From NCBI RefSeq assembly GCF_014201715.1, contig NZ_JACHFD010000015.1, positions 1-64,000 on the forward strand: a stretch of 64,000 nt of DNA, given 5' to 3'. Shown piece by piece: positions 60,322-64,000 of the stretch. Source of the DNA: Haloferula luteola. GTDB lineage: Bacteria; Verrucomicrobiota; Verrucomicrobiia; Verrucomicrobiales; Akkermansiaceae. Position 1 is the first letter of the stretch, and the number at the start of each line of letters is the position of its first letter. Under the pieces are notes generated by a model that worked only from the letters and a program-made list of their open reading frames with translations, ran no database searches and was not told the origin of the DNA. The translations under genes and the position numbers were made by a program.

Positions 60322-61971
60322 ATGATCGCCCTACGTACCCTTCTGCTCACCTTCCTGGTCGTCCTCGTTTCTGGCTCCAGAAGCTTCGCCCAAGCCACGG
60401 AAGCTCCAACCGACGACGTCCGCTCGGTGCTTACCGATCTCATCACCGGCAACGGAACTGAGGAAGACAACCTCGCCCGACTTTCCGAGTTCGGAGACCC
60501 CGTCATCAAAGACATCGTCGAAGCTTGGCGCGTCGGAAAAGTCTTCGTTTCCCCGGGAACGGAGCCCGATACTCAGGTCGCCCTCCTCAAAACCGACGAC
60601 GGCTTCGTCAACATCGCCAACGGTCAAGCCTGGCAAGGCGATCCATCCGTGGCCTCCGTCAATCGAGCCTCACGCGGCCTGAGAAAGCAACTCAGTCGCC
60701 TCGTCGATGTCCTCGATCTCGCCTCGCCCGACCTCTCCAAACGCGCCGACTCCGCCATGAAACTAGGCAGTGGCCAGTCCCCCGATTTCCTCGCAGAGCT
60801 TCAGACGCGCCTCCCGAAACAAACCGATCGCAAAACGCGCCGCGCCTTTGAAGAAGCCATCGCCATCTCCCAACTCGCCAATGGCTCCACGGCGGAAAAG
60901 ATCGCCAGCCTCGAACTCCTCGGTGAGCGCCACCTGATCGCCGCACGCGACTTCATCAAGCGCATGCGCGAGGGTTACACCACCGACGAAACCCCCGATG
61001 GACAGCTCATCCTCGTGAAAGCGGATGCCGCCCTCGCTTCCATCGCCTCTTTCGAAAAGAAGGTCGAGTTCTACGGCACTCTCTTCCGCGGCCTCAGCCT
61101 CGGATCCGTCCTCCTCATCGTCGCCTACGGCCTCGCCATCACCTTCGGGCTCATGGGGGTCATCAACATGGCCCATGGCGAATTCATCGCCATCGGAGCT
61201 TATACGGTCTACGTCGTACAGAACTTCTTCGCGGCCCACTTCGGAGAGGCCTCCTCCGGCTACGAAAGCTACTTTTTGGTCTCCCTCCCACTCGCCTTCC
61301 TGGTTGCTGCCTTCTTCGGAGCCGTTCTCGAGCGCACCGTGATCCGCTTTCTCTACAAACGCCCCTTGGAGTCTCTCCTCGCCACCTGGGGCATCTCGAT
61401 GATCATCCAACAGGCTCTGCGACTCAAATTCGGGGCCGCCAACGTTTCCGTCGCCTCCCCGCAGTGGCTCTCCGGAAGCTTTGATGCCAATGGCGTGACG
61501 ATGACCTACAACCGCATCTTCGTCATCATCTTCGCTCTCGTCGTCGTCCTCTTCACTTGGCTTCTGCTGCGCCGCACCCGTATCGGCCTCCACATGCGGG
61601 CGACGATGCAGAACCGAGCCATGGCTTCCGGCCTCGGCATTCCCGCCAATCGCATCAATGTCTTTACCTTTGCCTTTGGGTCCGGGCTGGCCGGACTCGC
61701 CGGCGCCTTCCTTTCGCAAATCGGAAACGTCGGCCCGTCCATGGGGCAGGCCTACATCGTCGATAGCTTCATGGTCGTCGTCATCGGCGGAGTCGGCAAC
61801 CTCTTCGGAGCCGCCGTGTCCTCGCTTGGGATCGGCATGATCGATCAAAGCCTGCAACCCATCCTCGGGCCGGTCATGGGCAAAATCACCGTGCTCATCG
61901 GCATCATCCTCTTCCTTCAGTGGCGTCCCGGCGGGTTGTTCCCATCGCGCTCCCGCAGCCTCGACGATTGA
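60322..61971 (+). CDS. urtB: Urea ABC transporter permease, UrtB
   Basis: 549 residues from the ATG at 60322. Signal sequence (LLLTFLVVLVSGSRSFAQ), then a helical extracytoplasmic extension of about 225 residues (ERHLIAARDFIKRMREGYTT near its end), as in other UrtB proteins. The LivH-type permease begins with GLSLGSVLLIVAYGLAITFG then LMGVINMAHGEFIAIGAY. The later FLLYKRPLESLLATWG-type and GLGIPANRINVFTFAFGSGL segments and FMVVVIGGVGNLFGAAV are typical. Transports urea with UrtC. Confidence 0.95.
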   Translation: MIALRTLLLTFLVVLVSGSRSFAQATEAPTDDVRSVLTDLITGNGTEEDNLARLSEFGDPVIKDIVEAWRVGKVFVSPGTEPDTQVALLKTDDGFVNIANGQAWQGDPSVASVNRASRGLRKQLSRLVDVLDLASPDLSKRADSAMKLGSGQSPDFLAELQTRLPKQTDRKTRRAFEEAIAISQLANGSTAEKIASLELLGERHLIAARDFIKRMREGYTTDETPDGQLILVKADAALASIASFEKKVEFYGTLFRGLSLGSVLLIVAYGLAITFGLMGVINMAHGEFIAIGAYTVYVVQNFFAAHFGEASSGYESYFLVSLPLAFLVAAFFGAVLERTVIRFLYKRPLESLLATWGISMIIQQALRLKFGAANVSVASPQWLSGSFDANGVTMTYNRIFVIIFALVVVLFTWLLLRRTRIGLHMRATMQNRAMASGLGIPANRINVFTFAFGSGLAGLAGAFLSQIGNVGPSMGQAYIVDSFMVVVIGGVGNLFGAAVSSLGIGMIDQSLQPILGPVMGKITVLIGIILFLQWRPGGLFPSRSRSLDD

Positions 61972-61997
61972 TCGAACGCCCCTAACACCCCTTTGCC

Positions 61998-63113
61998 ATG
62001 CCACCTCGCAAAAATCTCGTCGAAACGATCCTGTTTGCGATCGCGACCCTCGTCTTCCTCGTTGTCATGCCAGCACTCAACCTGCTGCCTGAGGACTCCA
62101 CCTTTCACCTCTCCAGCTTCACTCTCGGAGTATGGGGAAAATACCTGTGCTTCGCCGTCCTCGCCATGAGCCTCAACTTCCTTTGGGGCTACACCGGGTT
62201 GCTCTGCCTCGGCCAGAACCTCTTCTTCGCCCTCGGAGGCTATGCCCTTGGGATGTATCTCATGCTCATGATCGGCCCCGACCCGGTCTACAAAAGTGCT
62301 CTTCCAGACTTCATGGATTTCCTCGGCTACAAGGAACTTCCTCCCCACTGGAAACCCTTCCATTCGTTCCCCTTCGCGGTTGCTGCCGTCATGTGGGTTC
62401 CCGGCTTACTCGCATTCATCTTTGGCATCCTCGCCTTCCGATCGCGCATCAAGGGCGTCTATTTCTCCATCCTCACCCAAGCCCTCACCTACGCCGCTTC
62501 GCTGCTCTTCTTCCGCAACGACTTTACCTTCGGCGGCAACAACGGCTTCACCGACTTCAAAACCATCCTTGGCCATGACCTGCGCGATCCCGCCACCCTG
62601 CGCGGCATTTTCATCGCCAGCGGAGTCCTCCTCCTCCTGACCTGGATGCTCATCAGCTGGCTGCTCTCAACGAAGTTCGGAAAAGTCCAACAGGCCATCC
62701 GGGACAGCGAGAATCGAGTTCGCTTCTCCGGTTACTCCACCACCTCATTCAAACTGTTTGTCTTCACCCTCTCGGGAGTCCTCGCAGGTCTCGCAGGCGC
62801 CCTCTACGTCCCTCAGGCCGGGATCATCAACCCCTCAGAAATGGTCGCCGCCAAGGGCCTCGACGTCGTCGTCTGGGTCGCCGTCGGTGGCCGAGGAACC
62901 AAGATCGGCCCCATCATCGGAGCGATCGTCGTCAACCTCCTGAAAAGCTGGGCAACACGCGAATTCGCCGAAAGTTGGCCACTGATCCTCGGCGGACTCT
63001 TTGTCTTCGTCGTGGTTTTCATGCCTCAAGGCATCGTCGGGCTTCCCGCCCAACTGCGCGACATCAAGACCAAGCTCGCCACTCGCAAAGCCGCTACCAC
63101 CCAACCCGCCTGA
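61998..63113 (+). CDS. urtC: Urea ABC transporter permease, UrtC
   Basis: 371 residues, LivM type. About nine membrane helices; diagnostic segments are [20 protein letters not shown] then [73 protein letters not shown], and [20 protein letters not shown]. It begins 26 bases after urtB and ends 11 bases before urtD. Confidence 0.96.
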   Translation: MPPRKNLVETILFAIATLVFLVVMPALNLLPEDSTFHLSSFTLGVWGKYLCFAVLAMSLNFLWGYTGLLCLGQNLFFALGGYALGMYLMLMIGPDPVYKSALPDFMDFLGYKELPPHWKPFHSFPFAVAAVMWVPGLLAFIFGILAFRSRIKGVYFSILTQALTYAASLLFFRNDFTFGGNNGFTDFKTILGHDLRDPATLRGIFIASGVLLLLTWMLISWLLSTKFGKVQQAIRDSENRVRFSGYSTTSFKLFVFTLSGVLAGLAGALYVPQAGIINPSEMVAAKGLDVVVWVAVGGRGTKIGPIIGAIVVNLLKSWATREFAESWPLILGGLFVFVVVFMPQGIVGLPAQLRDIKTKLATRKAATTQPA

Positions 63114-63124
63114 TTGACCCCGCC

Positions 63125-63919
63125 ATGAGCCAAGCCCCACTTCACCGCGGCACCGACCTCGTCCTCTCCGTCGAAGGCGTCAACAAAACCTTCGACGGCT
63201 TCAAGGCCATCTCCGATCTCAACTTCTACCTAGCCGAGGGCGAACTCCGCACCATCATCGGTCCCAACGGTGCCGGCAAGTCCACCTTCATGGACATGAT
63301 CACCGGCCGCACTCGACCCGATACCGGATCGCTGACCCTGCACAAGCCCGACGGCCACGACATCGACCTCACCAAGCAAGCAGAATACAAAATCACCCGC
63401 CTCGGCATCGCGCGCAAATTCCAGACGCCCAGCGTCTACACTCAGCACACGGTCTACGATAACCTGCTGCTCTCGTTGCCGCGAGCCCGTGGGCTGTTTT
63501 CCTCGCTCTTCTACCGGGAATCCAAGGAGGACCGCGAACGCATCGATGAAGTGCTCGAGACCATCCGCCTCACCGAACTTCGCCACAGCATCGCCGGCGC
63601 CCTTTCCCACGGCCAGAAACAATGGCTCGAGATCGGCATGCTGCTCTCCCAACAGCCCGCGGTCCTCCTGGTCGACGAACCTGCTGCCGGCATGTCTGAC
63701 GACGAGACCCATCGTACCGGCGAGCTCCTCATCTCCCTCGCAGGAAAACACAGCCTCATCGTCATCGAGCACGACATGACCTTCGTGAAGCAAATCGCCC
63801 GCGATGGCAAAGTCACCGTGCTCCATCAGGGAACCGTCCTCTGCGAGGGCAAGTTCGACGAAGTCCAATCCAACCCGAAAGTCCGCGAAGTCTACCTCGG
63901 CCGCGGAAAAGCAGCCTGA
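63125..63919 (+). CDS. urtD: Urea ABC transporter ATP-binding protein, UrtD
   Basis: 264 residues from the ATG at 63125. LivG-type ATPase: Walker A IIGPNGAGKSTFMDMITG, Q-loop region IARKFQTPSVYTQHTVYDNL, signature LSHGQKQWLEIGM, Walker B AVLLVDEPAAGMSDDE and the switch His in IVIEHDMTF. The LSHGQKQWLEIGM form is specific for UrtD. Confidence 0.97.
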   Translation: MSQAPLHRGTDLVLSVEGVNKTFDGFKAISDLNFYLAEGELRTIIGPNGAGKSTFMDMITGRTRPDTGSLTLHKPDGHDIDLTKQAEYKITRLGIARKFQTPSVYTQHTVYDNLLLSLPRARGLFSSLFYRESKEDRERIDEVLETIRLTELRHSIAGALSHGQKQWLEIGMLLSQQPAVLLVDEPAAGMSDDETHRTGELLISLAGKHSLIVIEHDMTFVKQIARDGKVTVLHQGTVLCEGKFDEVQSNPKVREVYLGRGKAA

Positions 63920-63926
63920 TCCCGCC

Positions 63927-64000
63927 ATGTCCGCGCTTCCCATCCTCGAACTTGATTCCATCGAAGCCGATATCGCCGGCTCTCGCATCCTTCGCGGTGT
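63927..64000 (+). CDS. urtE: Urea ABC transporter ATP-binding protein, UrtE (partial, runs off the window)
   Basis: Only the first 24 codons are present (MSALPILELDSIEADIAGSR then ILRGV). The 'L.l..i.a..a.S.IL.gv' pattern and the position seven bases after urtD fit the LivF-type second ATPase UrtE. Confidence 0.85.
   Translation, partial: MSALPILELDSIEADIAGSRILRG

Noticed and set aside
1-64000. CRISPR arrays, tRNA or rRNA genes, prophage
   Set aside because: No regularly spaced repeats, no tRNA or rRNA sequence that I could recognise and no phage structural genes were seen.

Overview
The window looks like a chromosomal segment of a GC-rich Gram-negative bacterium of the Verrucomicrobia (Verrucomicrobiales, Luteolibacter/Haloferula-like). 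The grounds are four secreted proteins ending in a PEP-CTERM sorting tail (VPEP, a hydrophobic stretch, then RRRR), TonB-dependent receptors and a porin-like barrel implying an outer membrane, a split menaquinone (men) gene set, a MoxR/Bat operon, and many secreted proteins of unrecognised family. The genus is inference. No tRNA, rRNA or CRISPR array was seen.

Layout. 1-4.3 kb is a graveyard of mobile DNA: a probable group II intron 5' fragment, an intact IS30-family element inserted just behind the stop of a small secreted-protein gene, a 5'-truncated group II intron with its reverse transcriptase, and a frameshifted IS4-type transposase remnant. 4.3-7 kb holds a secreted protein and a PIN-PhoH ATPase. 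7.2-12.9 kb carries menH-menB-menA and menC-menE on the minus strand, separated by a plus-strand PEP-CTERM LamG-like protein. 13-18.3 kb is a four-gene phosphorelay operon: a response regulator with a decayed NtrC-type ATPase, an Hpt protein, an extracytoplasmic sensor and a hybrid histidine kinase.

19-25.3 kb is a plus-strand operon that I read as heme/tetrapyrrole acquisition: PEP-CTERM protein, DUF6607 protein, heme-type TonB receptor, DNRLRE-like surface protein, lipoprotein class II chelatase, PepSY-type membrane protein. 25.3-34.4 kb is a seven-gene moxR-DUF58-Bat operon. 34.5-38.7 kb has an AraC regulator, a second copy of the same PEP-CTERM family, a four-cysteine mini-protein and a translationally coupled pair of which one has a HemS-like segment.

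40-44 kb is a cobalamin uptake unit: a cobalamin riboswitch leader, a DUF4465-like PEP-CTERM surface protein, a BtuB-type receptor and a secreted protein. It converges on metE, the B12-independent methionine synthase, with metR divergent. 47.5-50.5 kb is a PepSY-DUF2271-DUF4198-ApbE operon. 50.6-57.7 kb holds a large discoidin-type secreted protein, trmB, comEC, a TPR membrane protein and a RelE/ParE-like protein. 57.9-64 kb is the urea ABC transporter urtABCD(E) led by a barrel protein with a good sigma-54 promoter match; urtE runs off the window.

The connecting theme is acquisition of scarce cofactors and nutrients (heme, cobalamin, urea) with surface proteins of the PEP-CTERM class embedded in the uptake operons. 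The most original parts are the extracytoplasmic chelatase operon, the riboswitch-controlled PEP-CTERM protein, and the phosphorelay ending in a regulator whose ATPase has lost its catalytic motifs.
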